The position numbers were made by a program, and so were the translations under genes. From positions 124,001 through 188,000 of the forward strand of contig NZ_ANBB01000002.1 of the NCBI RefSeq assembly GCF_000341105.1: a DNA stretch of 64,000 bases, given 5' to 3'. Origin of the DNA: Nocardiopsis potens DSM 45234. Lineage in GTDB: Bacteria > Actinomycetota > Actinomycetes > Streptosporangiales > Streptosporangiaceae. Every line of letters begins with the position of its first letter. Positions within the stretch are counted from its first letter, which is position 1. Below are positions 34,652-47,230 of this stretch, one piece after another. A model generated the notes under the pieces. That model was not told the origin of the DNA. It searched no databases and was given only the letters and a program-made list of their open reading frames with translations.

Positions 34652-35971
34652 ATGTCCGATGAGAACGAGAGCGGCGGCACGGAGTACCTGATCCGCGGGG
34701 CGCGGCCGCTCGGCGGGGAACCGGCCGACATCCTGGTCCGCGCCGGCGAGATCGCCGCGGTCGGACCGCGGGCCGCGGCCGAGGCCGGCGCACCGGCCCG
34801 GACCGTGCAGGCGGACGGCATGATCGCCCTGCCGGGCCTGGTCGACCTCCACACCCACCTGCGCGAGCCGGGCCGGGAGGACGCCGAGACGGTGGCCAGC
34901 GGCTGCCGCTCGGCCGCCATGGGCGGCTTCACCGCGGTGCACGCCATGGCCAACACCGACCCGGTCGCCGACACCGCCGGCGTGGTCGAGCAGGTGTGGC
35001 GGCTGGGCCGCGACTCCGGCCACTGCGACGTGCGCCCGGTCGGCGCGGTCACCCGCGGCCTGGCCGGCGAGCGCCTCGCCGAGCTGGGCGCGATGGCCGA
35101 CTCGGTGGCCCGGGTGCGGGTCTTCTCCGACGACGGCATGTGCGTCTCCGACCCGCTGCTGATGCGGCGCGCGCTGGAGTACGTCAAGGCCTTCGACGGC
35201 GTCGTCGCCCAGCACGCCCAGGACCCCCGGCTCACCCAGGGCGCGCAGATGAACGAGGGCGAGGTCTCCGACCGGCTCGGCCTGGCCGGCTGGCCCGCGG
35301 TCGCCGAGGAGGCGGTCATCGCCCGGGACTGCCTGCTCGCCGAGCACGTCGGCTCCCGGCTGCACGTCTGCCACGTCTCCACCAAGGGCTCGGTGGAGAT
35401 CATCCGCTGGGCCAAGCAGCGCGGCTGCGACGTCACCGCCGAGGTGACCCCGCACCACCTGCTGCTCACCGACGACCTGGTGGAGGGGTACGACCCGATC
35501 TACAAGGTCAACCCGCCGCTGCGCACCGCCGCCGACGTGCACGCGCTGCGCGAGGGGCTGGCCGACGGCACGATCGACTGCGTGGCCACCGACCACGCCC
35601 CGCACCCGATCGAGGCCAAGGAGACCGAGTGGGCCAACGCGGCCATGGGCATGCTCGGCCTGGAGACCGCGCTCTCGGTGGTCCAGCACACCATGGTCGA
35701 CACCGGCCTGCTGGACTGGGCCGCGGTCGCCGACCGGATGTCGGCCGCACCCGCCCGGATCGGCCGCCTCACCGGCCACGGCCGGCCGCTGGCCGCAGGG
35801 GAGCCCGCCAACATCGCGCTCTACGACGCCTCCGCCGAGCGGGTGGTCGACCCCGCGGCGATGGAGTCCAAGAGCACCAACAGCCCGTATCGGGGCATGC
35901 GCCTGCCGGGACGCGTCACCGGCACGTTCCTGCGCGGCGTCCCGACGGTCCTCGATGGGAAGATCCAGTGA
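34652..35971 (+). CDS. pyrC: Dihydroorotase
   Basis: 439 residues, class I amidohydrolase. Metal site [14 protein letters not shown] (His-x-His), later His in EVTPHHLLL and [14 protein letters not shown] (catalytic Asp). Converts carbamoyl aspartate to dihydroorotate. GAAGGG lies upstream of the ATG. Its end overlaps carA as GTGA. The gene found between pyrC and carA in Streptomyces is absent. Confidence 0.96.
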   Translation: MSDENESGGTEYLIRGARPLGGEPADILVRAGEIAAVGPRAAAEAGAPARTVQADGMIALPGLVDLHTHLREPGREDAETVASGCRSAAMGGFTAVHAMANTDPVADTAGVVEQVWRLGRDSGHCDVRPVGAVTRGLAGERLAELGAMADSVARVRVFSDDGMCVSDPLLMRRALEYVKAFDGVVAQHAQDPRLTQGAQMNEGEVSDRLGLAGWPAVAEEAVIARDCLLAEHVGSRLHVCHVSTKGSVEIIRWAKQRGCDVTAEVTPHHLLLTDDLVEGYDPIYKVNPPLRTAADVHALREGLADGTIDCVATDHAPHPIEAKETEWANAAMGMLGLETALSVVQHTMVDTGLLDWAAVADRMSAAPARIGRLTGHGRPLAAGEPANIALYDASAERVVDPAAMESKSTNSPYRGMRLPGRVTGTFLRGVPTVLDGKIQ

Positions 35972-37149
35972 CTGCACAACCGACCGCTGCCGAAACCGCC
36001 GTCCCGGCCACCCTGGTGCTGGAGGACGGGCGCGTCTTCCGCGGCCGCTCCTTCGGCGCGCGCGGCGAGACCTTCGGCGAGATCGTCTTCAACACCGGCA
36101 TGACCGGCTACCAGGAGACGCTGACCGACCCCTCCTACCACCGCCAGATCGTCACCATGACGGCGCCGCACATCGGCAACACCGGGGTCAACGACGACGA
36201 CCCCGAGTCCGGCCGCATCTGGGTGGCCGGCTACGTGGTGCGCGAGCCCGCGCGGGTCCCCTCCAACTGGCGCGCCCAGCGCACCCTGGACGAGGAGCTG
36301 CGCCGCCAGGGCGTGGTGGGCATCGCCGTCGACGGCACCCGGGCGCTCACCCGGCACCTGCGCGACCGCGGGGCGATGCGCGCGGTGATCAGCACCGAGG
36401 AGCACGACCCGGCCCGGCTGCTGGAGAAGGTGGCCGCCTCGCCGAAGATGACCGGCGCCGACCTGTCCGGCGAGGTCACCACCGCCGAGCCGTACACCGT
36501 GCGGCCGCCGGAGGGGACCCCGGTCCGGTTCACCGTCGCAGCGGTCGACCTGGGCATCAAGGCGATGACCCCGCAGCGCCTCGCCGAGCGGGGCTGCGAG
36601 GTCACCGTGCTGCCCGGCACGGCCACCGCCGAGGAGATCCTGGCGCTCGGCACCGACGGGGTGTTCTTCAGCAACGGCCCCGGCGACCCGGCCACCGCGG
36701 ACGCCAGCGTCGAGGCGCTCCGCGCCGTCCTGGAGGCCCGCAAGCCGTTCTTCGGCATCTGCTTCGGCAACCAGATCCTCGGCCGCGCCCTCGGGCTGGG
36801 CACCTTCAAGCTGCGCTTCGGCCACCGCGGGGTGAACCAGCCGGTGCAGGACGTGCACACCAAGCGGGTCCACATCACCAGCCACAACCACGGCTTCGCC
36901 GTCGACGCCCCCACCGACGGGCCGTTCGACACCCCGTTCGGGCGGGCCGAGGTCAGCCACGTCGACCTCAACGACGGGGTGGTGGAGGGGCTCCGGCTGC
37001 TCGACCGGCCGGCGTTCAGCGTCCAGTACCACCCCGAGGCCGCCGCCGGCCCGCACGACGCCGCCGACCTGTTCGACGCGTTCTGCGACCTGATGGAGGC
37101 CGAGCGGGCCTCCGCGGGCGCCCCGCAGACCAACCGGCACGATCAGTAG
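35968..37149 (+). CDS. carA: Carbamoyl-phosphate synthase small (glutaminase) chain
   Basis: 393 residues. N-terminal CPSase small-chain domain ([27 protein letters not shown]) and C-terminal class I glutamine amidotransferase with nucleophile in [16 protein letters not shown], and HPE in VQYHPEA. The motif reads CFGNQ where most have CLGHQ, as in other actinomycetes. GTG start overlaps the pyrC stop, so expression is tied to the pyr operon. Confidence 0.96.
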   Translation: MTAQPTAAETAVPATLVLEDGRVFRGRSFGARGETFGEIVFNTGMTGYQETLTDPSYHRQIVTMTAPHIGNTGVNDDDPESGRIWVAGYVVREPARVPSNWRAQRTLDEELRRQGVVGIAVDGTRALTRHLRDRGAMRAVISTEEHDPARLLEKVAASPKMTGADLSGEVTTAEPYTVRPPEGTPVRFTVAAVDLGIKAMTPQRLAERGCEVTVLPGTATAEEILALGTDGVFFSNGPGDPATADASVEALRAVLEARKPFFGICFGNQILGRALGLGTFKLRFGHRGVNQPVQDVHTKRVHITSHNHGFAVDAPTDGPFDTPFGRAEVSHVDLNDGVVEGLRLLDRPAFSVQYHPEAAAGPHDAADLFDAFCDLMEAERASAGAPQTNRHDQ

Positions 37150-37157
37150 AGGGAACC

Positions 37158-40460
<3,303 letters not shown>

Positions 40461-40472
40461 CCGCCCGGTAAG

Positions 40473-40523
40473 GGGCGCGGCGGGCCGGCGGGGGAGCGGC
40501 TCCCCCGCCGGCCCGCCGCGCCC
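40473..40523 (+). terminator. Large hairpin between carB and pyrK
   Basis: About 23-25 bp of perfect pairing (left arm begins GGGCGCGGCGGGCCGGCGGG, 5-nt loop) directly after carB and 34 nt before pyrK, no T-tract. It could end or reduce transcription at the end of carB; pyrK-pyrD would then depend on read-through or a separate control. Confidence 0.65.
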
Positions 40524-40530
40524 GCCCCAG

Positions 40531-40553
40531 TGTCGCAGTGAGGCAGGACGACA
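40531..40553 (+). promoter_or_regulatory. Second PyrR-binding loop, before pyrK
   Basis: TGTCG (40531-40535) pairs with CGACA (40549-40553) around CAGTGAGGCAGG (40536-40547). The same 12 nt, CAGTGAGGCAGG, stand at 32901-32912 before pyrR. Here too the element sits directly before a gene that starts with TTG and covers the purine-rich GAGG/AAGG sequence before it. Probably a PyrR target for pyrK-pyrD. Confidence 0.65.
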
Positions 40554-40556
40554 AGG

Positions 40557-41459
40557 TTGAGCGACTTCGGTCCGTTGCAGATGCGCTGCCCGGTGCTGAC
40601 CGTGCGGAGGGTGGACGCCTACTACGCCATCACCGTGGTCGCCCCGGGGATCGCCGAGCGCTTCCGGGCCGGGCAGTTCGTCGCGGCCGCGGTCGGCGGC
40701 GAGCAGTCCAGCATGCTGCTGCGCCGGCCGTTCGCGGTGCACGACGTCAAACCGGACTACGGCGGCACCGTGGAGTTCCTGTTCTCGGTGCGCGGCGCGG
40801 GCACCGCCTGGCTCGCCGAGCGCCGCTCCCGGGACCTGCTCGACCTGGTCGGCCCGCTGGGCCGGCCCTTCCCGCTGCCCCGCGACCCGGTCAACTGCGT
40901 GCTGGTCGGCGGCGGCTCGGGCAGCGCCCCGCTGTTCCCGCTGGCGCACGCGCTGCGCCGCCGCGGCTGCCGGGTCGACGCGGTGTTCGGCGGCGCCTCG
41001 GCGGACCGGGTGTTCAGCGCGATCACCGCCCGCCGCATCGCCGAGACCGCCACCTTCACCACCGACGACGGCTCCTTCGGGGTGCGCGGCCCGGTCACCG
41101 CGCCGCTGGGCCGGGTGATCGAGGAGGCCCGCTCGGACGTGGTCTACGCCTGCGGGCCGATGCCGATGCTGCGCGAGGCCACCGCGGTCGCCGCCGAGCA
41201 CGGCATCCCGATCCAGGTGGCGGTGGAGGAGACGATGGCCTGCGGCACCGGGGTCTGCATGGCCTGCGTGGTCCCGGTCGCCGGGGAGGACGGCATCACC
41301 CGGATGGTCCGCGCCTGCGTGGACGGCCCGGTCTTCCGCGGCGAGCGGGTGCGCTTCGACGACGTCGGCACCATCCCCTTCGACGCGCTGGGCGCCCCCG
41401 GCTGGAAGCCGGCGGCCGACACCGCCGCGGTGGACCCGGCCGACCGCGAGGCCGGATGA
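40557..41459 (+). CDS. pyrK: Dihydroorotate dehydrogenase electron-transfer subunit PyrK
   Basis: 300 residues. FAD/NAD(P)-binding ferredoxin-reductase fold (AGQFVAAAVGG, LLRRPFAVHD, LVGGGSGSAPLFPLAHAL) and a C-terminal [2Fe-2S] motif CGTGVCMACVVPV with a further Cys in RACVDGPVF. Passes electrons from the PyrD flavin to NAD+. TTG at 40557 is the likely start by analogy to pyrR; the ATG at 40581 is the alternative, with no ribosome site. Longer than Bacillus PyrK (about 256). Confidence 0.92.
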   Translation: MSDFGPLQMRCPVLTVRRVDAYYAITVVAPGIAERFRAGQFVAAAVGGEQSSMLLRRPFAVHDVKPDYGGTVEFLFSVRGAGTAWLAERRSRDLLDLVGPLGRPFPLPRDPVNCVLVGGGSGSAPLFPLAHALRRRGCRVDAVFGGASADRVFSAITARRIAETATFTTDDGSFGVRGPVTAPLGRVIEEARSDVVYACGPMPMLREATAVAAEHGIPIQVAVEETMACGTGVCMACVVPVAGEDGITRMVRACVDGPVFRGERVRFDDVGTIPFDALGAPGWKPAADTAAVDPADREAG

Positions 41460-41500
41460 GCCCGCCCCCGCCGGGCGGGACGGGAGAGCGAGGAGGCTCG

Positions 41501-42466
41501 ATGAGCACCGACCTGCGGGTCCGGCTCAAGGACGTGGAGTTGGCCAACCCGGTGCTCGCCGCGGCGGGCTGCGCCGGGACCGGCCGGGAGCTGGCCCAGT
41601 TCTTCGACCTGGCCGGGATCGGCGCGCTGATCACCAAGTCGGTGACGGTGGAGCCGCGGGCCGGCCACCCGGCGCCGCGGATCGCCGAGACGCCCAGCGG
41701 GATGCTCAGCGCCACCGGCCTGCAGGGGCCGGGCATCGAGGTCTTCCTCCAGCGCGACCTGCCCTGGCTGCTCTCCCGCGGGGCCCGGGTCGGGGTCTCG
41801 CTGGCCGGCGGCGGGGCGGCGGAGTACGGCGAGCTGGCCCGGCGGCTCTCCGAGGCGTCCGGGGTCTCCTTCGTGGAGGTCAACCTCTCCTGCCCGAACC
41901 CCTCCGACCAGGGCCGGCACTTCACCGACGACCCGCGGGAGGCGGCCCGGGTGGTGCACGCGGTCCGCTCGCACACCCGCTCCGACATCCCGGTCTTCGC
42001 CAAGCTGGCCGCGGACGTGCCCGACCCGGTGGAGCTGGCCGAGGCCTGCGCGCAGGCCCGCGCGGACGGCCTGTCGCTGATCAACACGGTGCGCGGGATG
42101 GCGATCGACCCGCGCACGCTGCGCCCGGCGGTGGCCGGCGGCATGGGCGGGGTCTCCGGGCCGGCGATCCGCCCGATCGCGGTGGGCTGCGTGCACCGGG
42201 TGCACGCGGCCCTGCCCGAGCTGCCGATCATCGGCGGCGGCGGGGTGCGCACCGGGGGCGACGTCCTGGAATTCCTGGCCGCGGGCGCCTCGGCGGTCGC
42301 GGTGGGGACGGTGACCTTCCACGACCCCTCGGCCTGCGTGCGCATCGTCCGGGAGCTGGAGGAGGCGCTCGCCGAGCACGGCGTGGACCGGGTCCGCGAC
42401 GTGGTCGGCGCGGCGCACCGCCCGCTCGGCGCGGCGGCCGGCGCGGGACCGCTCCCGCGCGGCTGA
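41501..42466 (+). CDS. pyrD: Dihydroorotate dehydrogenase, class 1B catalytic subunit
   Basis: 321 residues. FMN barrel with NPVLAAAGCAGTG, catalytic Cys loop VEVNLSCPNPSDQGRHFTDDP and C-terminal IIGGGGVRTGGDVLEFLAAGASAVAVGT. The active-site Cys (not Ser) and the adjacent pyrK make it the NAD-linked class 1B enzyme, whereas most actinobacteria have membrane-bound class 2. Strong GAGGAGG before the ATG. The C-terminal ~20 residues are Ala/Gly-rich. Confidence 0.95.
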   Translation: MSTDLRVRLKDVELANPVLAAAGCAGTGRELAQFFDLAGIGALITKSVTVEPRAGHPAPRIAETPSGMLSATGLQGPGIEVFLQRDLPWLLSRGARVGVSLAGGGAAEYGELARRLSEASGVSFVEVNLSCPNPSDQGRHFTDDPREAARVVHAVRSHTRSDIPVFAKLAADVPDPVELAEACAQARADGLSLINTVRGMAIDPRTLRPAVAGGMGGVSGPAIRPIAVGCVHRVHAALPELPIIGGGGVRTGGDVLEFLAAGASAVAVGTVTFHDPSACVRIVRELEEALAEHGVDRVRDVVGAAHRPLGAAAGAGPLPRG

Positions 42467-42767
42467 GCACGGGGTTCGCCCCGCCCCCGGCGGCGGTGGC
42501 CGGACCCCGTGAGACAGCCTGTGGCGGCGCGGACACGCTTCCGCGTCCGAGGTGTGCCGACGGCGGCTCCCGGGGCCGCTGGGGCCGTTTCAGGGCCGGG
42601 GAGGCGCGTCGTGCCCCCGATGGGCGCGACGTGCATGAACCGGCCGATGCAGGGAACCAGCACGGTGCGGTGGACCGGGTCGCCGCGCCGCCCGTGAGGT
42701 TCGCCCTCCCGCAGCCGCCCGGCTGCGGGGGACCCCCGCTCAGTACCGCTCACGAAGGAGAAGGACC
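42467..42767. other. Gap between pyrD and pyrF
   Basis: 300 nt. Opposing open frames (42496-42789 plus, 42228-42536 minus) have no recognisable product. It may hold a separate pyrF promoter. No PyrR-type CAGTGAGGC is found here. Confidence 0.5.
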
Positions 42768-43472
42768 GTGGCCGCGCCCATCGCAGTAGCCATCGACGCA
42801 CCCGAGATCGAGACCGCGGCCCGCTGGGCGTCCGCGGTCGCCCCGCACGTCAGCACCGTCAAGGTCGGGCTGGAGCTCTACCTGCGCTACGGCCCCGAGG
42901 TGATCGGCACGGTGCGCGGGGCCAACCCCGTCTCGGTCTTCCTCGACCTGAAGCTGCACGACATCCCGGCCACGGTGGCCGGGGCCGCGCGCAACGTGGC
43001 CCGGCTGAAGCCGTCCATCCTGACCGTGCACGCGGCGGGCGGGGCGGACATGGTCAAGGCCGCGGTGGAGGCGGCGCCGGACACCCGGATCGCCGCGGTC
43101 ACCGTGCTGACCTCGCTGGACGACGCGGCGCTGGAGTCCATCGGGATGCGCGGCCCGGCGGCCGACGCGGCCCGCCGGCTGGCGGTGCTCGCGGTGGGGG
43201 CCGGGGCGCAGGCGCTGGTCTGCTCGCCGCACGAGGTGCCCGCGCTCCGCGCCGAGGTCGGCCCGGACGTGCAGCTCATCACGCCGGGCGTGCGCCCGGC
43301 CGGCGCGGACCGGGGCGACCAGGCCCGGGTGGCGACGCCGGAGGAGGCCCTGGCGGCCGGCGCGGACCTGCTCGTCATCGGCCGCCCGATCACCCGGGCG
43401 GCGGACCCGGGCGCGGCCGCGGCCTCGCTGGCGGCGGCGCTGCGCCGGGCGGAGGCGGCCGGCCGGTCCTGA
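42768..43472 (+). CDS. pyrF: Orotidine 5'-phosphate decarboxylase, type I
   Basis: 234 residues. Catalytic tetrad [11 protein letters not shown] (Asp-x-Lys-x-x-Asp), [14 protein letters not shown] near the start, [13 protein letters not shown] and [39 protein letters not shown] phosphate-binding end. This is the short type I enzyme, while Streptomyces and mycobacteria carry the longer type II. GTG start with AAGGAGAAGG. Confidence 0.96.
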   Translation: MAAPIAVAIDAPEIETAARWASAVAPHVSTVKVGLELYLRYGPEVIGTVRGANPVSVFLDLKLHDIPATVAGAARNVARLKPSILTVHAAGGADMVKAAVEAAPDTRIAAVTVLTSLDDAALESIGMRGPAADAARRLAVLAVGAGAQALVCSPHEVPALRAEVGPDVQLITPGVRPAGADRGDQARVATPEEALAAGADLLVIGRPITRAADPGAAAASLAAALRRAEAAGRS

Positions 43473-43491
43473 ACCGGCCGGAGGGCGAGAC

Positions 43492-43529
43492 GAGGGCGGG
43501 TCCCCGCGGGCACGGCGGGGCCCGCCCTC
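43492..43529 (+). terminator. Terminator after pyrF
   Basis: GAGGGCGGG(T)CCCCGC pairs with GCGGGGCCCGCCCTC apart from one bulged T, about 20 nt after the pyrF stop; no T-tract. Confidence 0.6.
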
Positions 43530-43883
43530 GGACGTGTCCGGGGTCGGCCGCACGGCCTTCTCGTGCCCCACAGTATCCGATTGCGGACGCAAGGTGCCGC
43601 CGTATTCAGGTGTCCGAAACCCGGAGGTCCGGACCGGGCGCGACCGGTTCCGGCCCAGGAGGGGAGCGGTTCGCGGGAATGAGGCGCTCGCGGGGCGGAG
43701 GGCCAAAAGTCCTGAATTCAACCGCACAGCGCGATCGCACGAGGACAGAGCGTGATTAATTGGATGAATTGCCGCTCTATTAGCGCTCGAAGGGCCACTT
43801 TGCGTTGCCGAACGGGGTCGGAACCTACTAACTTGCGCAGGCGTCCGCCCTCCACGAACGAGAGAAAACCGAGGTGACCCGGC
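43530..43883 (+). promoter_or_regulatory. AT-richer mihF upstream region
   Basis: About 350 nt, noticeably richer in A and T than neighbouring DNA (for example GTGATTAATTGGATGAATTG at 43751-43770, and CCTACTAACTTG near 43825, a possible -10). mihF is usually highly expressed, and a long AT-rich upstream region fits. No RNA element recognised. Confidence 0.5.
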
Positions 43884-44204
43884 GTGGCCCTTCCTCCCCT
43901 CACACCCGAGCAGCGCGCCGCGGCTCTGGAGAAGGCCGCTAAGGCCAGAAAAGAGCGCGCGGAAGTCAAGAACCGCCTGAAGCACGGCGGCGTCTCCCTG
44001 TCGGAGGTGCTCGCCGACGGCCAGACCGACGACGTCATCGGCAAGATGAAGGTCTCGGCCCTGCTCGAGTCGCTCCCCGGCGTCGGCAAGGTCCGCGCCA
44101 AGCAGATCATGGAGCGGCTCAACATCGCCGAGTCGCGCCGCGTCCGGGGGCTGGGCGCCAACCAGCGCGCCTCCCTGGAGCGCGAGTTCGGCGGCGCCAA
44201 GTAA
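43884..44204 (+). CDS. mihF: Mycobacterial-type integration host factor
   Basis: 106 residues. Lys/Arg-rich N-terminal helix (EQRAAALEKAAKARKERAEVKNRLKHG) and a helix-two-turn-helix ending in LPGVGKVRAKQIMERLNIAESRRVRGLGANQRASL. Nucleoid-associated protein of actinobacteria (mIHF/sIHF), unrelated to enterobacterial IHF. GTG start with GAGGTGA upstream. Position between pyrF and gmk is conserved across actinomycetes. Confidence 0.95.
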   Translation: MALPPLTPEQRAAALEKAAKARKERAEVKNRLKHGGVSLSEVLADGQTDDVIGKMKVSALLESLPGVGKVRAKQIMERLNIAESRRVRGLGANQRASLEREFGGAK

Positions 44205-44227
44205 GGCGGTCGATCCAACCGCCCGAC

Positions 44228-44251
44228 GCGGCCCCGTGCTGACGGGGCCGC
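44228..44251 (+). terminator. Hairpin terminator after mihF
   Basis: GCGGCCCCGT-GCTG-ACGGGGCCGC, a perfect 10-bp stem with tetraloop, 23 nt after the mihF stop. Confidence 0.65.
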
Positions 44252-44396
44252 TCCGGAGCCGCCCGGCCGCCCGCATCCAGCGGCGGCGGCCGGCGGCACC
44301 GGGGGCGGAGGCATGAAGCGCCGCGGTCCGGCATGACCCGCCGCACACCCCGCTCAGGGGGCGTGCGGACGGGCCCGCCGGGCCGCGGCGCGGTGG

Positions 44397-44402
44397 TATA
44401 AA
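44397..44402 (+). promoter_or_regulatory. gmk promoter -10
   Basis: TATAAA in GGTATAAAAG, a rare AT-rich hexamer in this DNA, about 110 nt before the gmk start. It gives gmk its own promoter with a leader of about 100 nt. Confidence 0.55.
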
Positions 44403-44512
44403 AGACCAATCATCACCGGCCCGGGGAAGCGTCCCCTCGTGCGGACCCACCGGAGCCGGGCGCCTCCGGCGCCAAGCCAGCCTCAGCGTCGCACCGAGAG
44501 TTCGAACACCAC

Positions 44513-45124
44513 GTGCCTATCGATCGCGAAGACCGTCCCGCAGCGGGGCCGGAGGACACCGGCGCCCCGGAGCGGCGGCTGACGGTCCTCTCCGGCCCCT
44601 CCGGGGTCGGCAAGAGCACCGTCGTCAAGGAGATCCGGGCCCACCACCCCGAGGTGTGGCTCTCGGTCTCGGTCACCACCCGCGCCCCCCGCCCCGGGGA
44701 GACCGACGGCGTGGAGTACTTCTTCGTCGACGCCGACGAGTTCGAGCGGATGGCCGCCGACGGCAGCCTGCTGGAGTGGGCCGAGTTCGCGGGCAACCGC
44801 TACGGCACCCCCCGCGCCCCGGTCGAGCAGCGGCTGCGGGCCGGCGTCCCGGTCCTGCTCGAGATCGACCTGCAGGGCGCCCGCCAGGTCCGCGAGAGCA
44901 TGCCCGACTCCTTCCACGTCTTCCTCGCCCCGCCCTCCTGGGAGGAGCTGGTGCGCCGGCTCACCGGGCGCGGGACCGAGGCGCCCGAGGTGGTCCGGCG
45001 CAGGCTGGACGCCGCCCGGGTCGAACTGGCCGCGGAGAAGGAGTTCGACGCGACGCTGGTCAACACGTCCGTCGAGAACGTGCGCGACGAGCTGCTAGCG
45101 TTGGTCCTCGCGCCGAAGGTGTGA
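44513..45124 (+). CDS. gmk: Guanylate kinase
   Basis: 203 residues. P-loop [15 protein letters not shown] site [19 protein letters not shown] and [23 protein letters not shown]. Phosphorylates GMP to GDP. GTG start at 44513; the ribosome site is weak (GAGAG 12 nt upstream). N-terminal extension of about 20 residues compared with E. coli. Confidence 0.95.
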   Translation: MPIDREDRPAAGPEDTGAPERRLTVLSGPSGVGKSTVVKEIRAHHPEVWLSVSVTTRAPRPGETDGVEYFFVDADEFERMAADGSLLEWAEFAGNRYGTPRAPVEQRLRAGVPVLLEIDLQGARQVRESMPDSFHVFLAPPSWEELVRRLTGRGTEAPEVVRRRLDAARVELAAEKEFDATLVNTSVENVRDELLALVLAPKV

Positions 45125-45126
45125 CC

Positions 45127-45147
45127 CCGGCGCCCTCCCGGCGCCGG
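45127..45147 (+). other. Hairpin after gmk
   Basis: CCGGCGCC-CTCCC-GGCGCCGG immediately after the gmk stop, 8-bp stem, no T-tract. A separate -10-like TATCCT (45170-45175) follows and may serve rpoZ. Confidence 0.45.
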
Positions 45148-45287
45148 ACCCGGGCACACGCAGCGCGGATATCCTGGAGGTTCCGCGAGCCCCGCGGGCT
45201 CCGCGCAGGCCGCGCAGCGCGGCCACCGCACCATCCGTCAACGCAGGCCCCGCATCCGGGGGCCGCCGACCGTCCAGGGGGACGCAC

Positions 45288-45554
45288 GTGGCAGGCACCG
45301 AGCCCGTCGCCGAAGGCATCACCAACCCGCCCATCGACGACCTCCTCGAGCTCGTCGACAGCAAGTACAGCCTGGTCACCATGGCCTCCAAGCGGGCCCG
45401 GCAGATCAACGCCTACTACGCCCAGCTGGGCGAGGGCCTGCTGGAGTACGTCGGCCCGCTGGTCGAGACCCAGGTCCAGGAGAAGGCCCTGTCCATCGCC
45501 CTGCGCGAGGTCAAGTCCGGGCTGCTCACGGCGGAGCCCTACGAGGGCAACTGA
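45288..45554 (+). CDS. rpoZ: RNA polymerase omega subunit
   Basis: 88 residues. [37 protein letters not shown] is the conserved omega core that wraps the beta-prime C-terminus. GTG start with AGGGGGA upstream. Conserved gmk-rpoZ-coaBC order. Confidence 0.97.
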   Translation: MAGTEPVAEGITNPPIDDLLELVDSKYSLVTMASKRARQINAYYAQLGEGLLEYVGPLVETQVQEKALSIALREVKSGLLTAEPYEGN

Positions 45555-45628
45555 GCGCCGAGGGACGGAGGCGCGGTGCGCGCCCGGGCGCTGCCCGGGG
45601 CGGCGCCGGCCGCCGCCCCCGCCTCGGC

Positions 45629-45634
45629 TAGAGT
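45629..45634 (+). promoter_or_regulatory. Leaderless coaBC promoter -10
   Basis: TAGAGT ends 6 nt before the coaBC GTG. The same hexamer at 29910-29915 ends 7 nt before metF. Confidence 0.5.
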
Positions 45635-45640
45635 CCGAAC

Positions 45641-46867
45641 GTGAACACACCGACTGACGACGGCGCCGCGCCCGAGGTGGTCCTCGGCGTCGGCGCGGGC
45701 ATCGCCGCGTACAAGGTCTGCGAACTCCTCCGCCGCTTCACCGAGTCCGGGCACGCCGTGCAGGTCGTGCCCACCGCCGAGGCGCTGCGCTTCGTGGGCG
45801 AGCCCACCTGGGCCGCGCTCTCCGGCCGCCCGGTGGCCACCGGTGTCTGGGACGCCGTGCACGAGGTCCCGCACGTGCGCATCGGCCAGCGCGCCGACCT
45901 GGTCTTCGTCGCCCCGGCCACCGCCGACCTGCTGGCCCGGGCCGCGCACGGGCTCGCCGGCGACCTGCTCACCAACACCCTGCTCACCGCGCGCTGCCCG
46001 GTCGTCTTCGCCCCCGCCATGCACACCGAGATGTGGGAGCACCCCGCGACCCGGGCCAACGTCGCCCTGCTCCGCGAGCGCGGCGCCATCGTGCTGGAGC
46101 CCGCGGAGGGACGGCTCACCGGCGCCGACACCGGCAAGGGCCGGCTGCCCGACCCCGAGGCCCTGTTCGAGGCCGGCCGGGCCGTGCTGCGCCGCGGGAG
46201 CCTCCCCGCCGACCTGGCCGGACGGCGGGTGGTGGTCTCGGCCGGCGGCACCCGCGAGGCCATCGACCCGGTCCGCTACCTGGGCAACCGCTCCTCCGGG
46301 CGGCAGGGGTACGCGCTGGCCGCCACAGCGCTGGCCCGCGGCGCCCGGGTCACCCTGGTCAGCGCCGCCACCGGGCCGACCGCCCCGGCCGGGGCCGACC
46401 TGGTCCGGGTCGAGTCCGCGGTGCAGATGCGCGACGCCGTGCTGGAGGCCCGGCGGGACGCCGACGCGGTGGTGATGGCCGCGGCCGTGGCCGACTTCCG
46501 CCCGGCCGAGCAGGCCCCCGGCAAGATCAAGAAGACCGGCGCCGGCCCCAAGCCGATCGAACTGGTGGAGAACCCCGACATCCTCGCCGAGCTCTCCCGC
46601 GAGCGGACGGCCCCCGGGCAGGTGGTGGTCGGCTTCGCCGCGGAGACCGACGACGTGCTGGCCAACGGCCGGGCCAAGCTCGCCCGCAAGGGCTGCGACC
46701 TGCTGGTCGTCAACCAGGTGGGCGAGGGGAAGGCGTTCGGCACCGAGGACAACCAGGCGGTGATCCTGGACTCGGCCGGCGGCTCGGCCGAGGTGCCGCA
46801 CGGCCCGAAGAGCGCGCTGGCGGACCGGGTCTGGGACCTCGTCCGCGACCGCCTCCCGCCAGTGTGA
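45641..46867 (+). CDS. coaBC: CoaBC: phosphopantothenoylcysteine synthetase/decarboxylase
   Basis: 408 residues. N-terminal CoaC flavoprotein half (VLGVGAGIAAYKVCELLRRF, APAMHTEMWEHPATRANV) and C-terminal CoaB half (VSAGGTREAIDPVRYLGNRSSGRQG, AVVMAAAVADFRPAEQAPGKIKK). Two steps of coenzyme A synthesis. The segment corresponding to the CoaC LACG motif reads EGRLTGADTGKGRLPD and lacks the Cys; I recall similar sequence in mycobacterial CoaBC, so this may be an actinobacterial variation. No ribosome site; probably leaderless. Confidence 0.95.
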   Translation: MNTPTDDGAAPEVVLGVGAGIAAYKVCELLRRFTESGHAVQVVPTAEALRFVGEPTWAALSGRPVATGVWDAVHEVPHVRIGQRADLVFVAPATADLLARAAHGLAGDLLTNTLLTARCPVVFAPAMHTEMWEHPATRANVALLRERGAIVLEPAEGRLTGADTGKGRLPDPEALFEAGRAVLRRGSLPADLAGRRVVVSAGGTREAIDPVRYLGNRSSGRQGYALAATALARGARVTLVSAATGPTAPAGADLVRVESAVQMRDAVLEARRDADAVVMAAAVADFRPAEQAPGKIKKTGAGPKPIELVENPDILAELSRERTAPGQVVVGFAAETDDVLANGRAKLARKGCDLLVVNQVGEGKAFGTEDNQAVILDSAGGSAEVPHGPKSALADRVWDLVRDRLPPV

Positions 46868-47230
46868 AAAGATCCCCTCCGATGTTGCGCGTGCGGCGAC
46901 CCTGTTTCGCTGTACGCTACGGAAATCCCAGCGCATGGGCATGATCGGTTCCGGCTGTGGAACTTTTCATGTGTCATGCGTCACACTTGGTCCGTGAGCG
47001 CCTGAAGTGGCGTTCCGCGGACCGGCGGCGGGCGACCGCCGCCGGACGAAAAGCTGGAGCGGACCCGACAGAGCCGCACGCCCCGGGCGCGACGGACAGG
47101 GCACCACTACAGTGGAGCAGGAAACCAACCCCGCGGGTCGGTAAAGCCCGGTGGACCCCCACCTCCCCGGCGCGGCACCGCCCTGCAGAGACAACTGTCA
47201 GCCAGCAGCCGCTGCAAGGAGTCACTCAAC
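46868..47230 (+). promoter_or_regulatory. metK upstream region with Crp-like site
   Basis: About 360 nt without a gene. TGTGT-CATGCG-TCACA (46970-46985) differs by one base from the Crp-family palindrome TGTGA-N6-TCACA. Further down lie a GC hairpin (GCGGCGGGCGACCGCCGCC near 47024-47042) and a purine-rich stretch. No known SAM riboswitch class can be recognised in it. AAGGAG (47216-47221) is the metK ribosome site. Confidence 0.45.

Noticed and set aside
42496-42789. 97-codon frame between pyrD and pyrF
   Set aside because: Overlaps the pyrF start, no family resemblance and no ribosome site.
47050-47190. SAM riboswitch before metK
   Set aside because: No SAM-I, II, IV or V core blocks could be matched, in contrast to the clear element at 54026.
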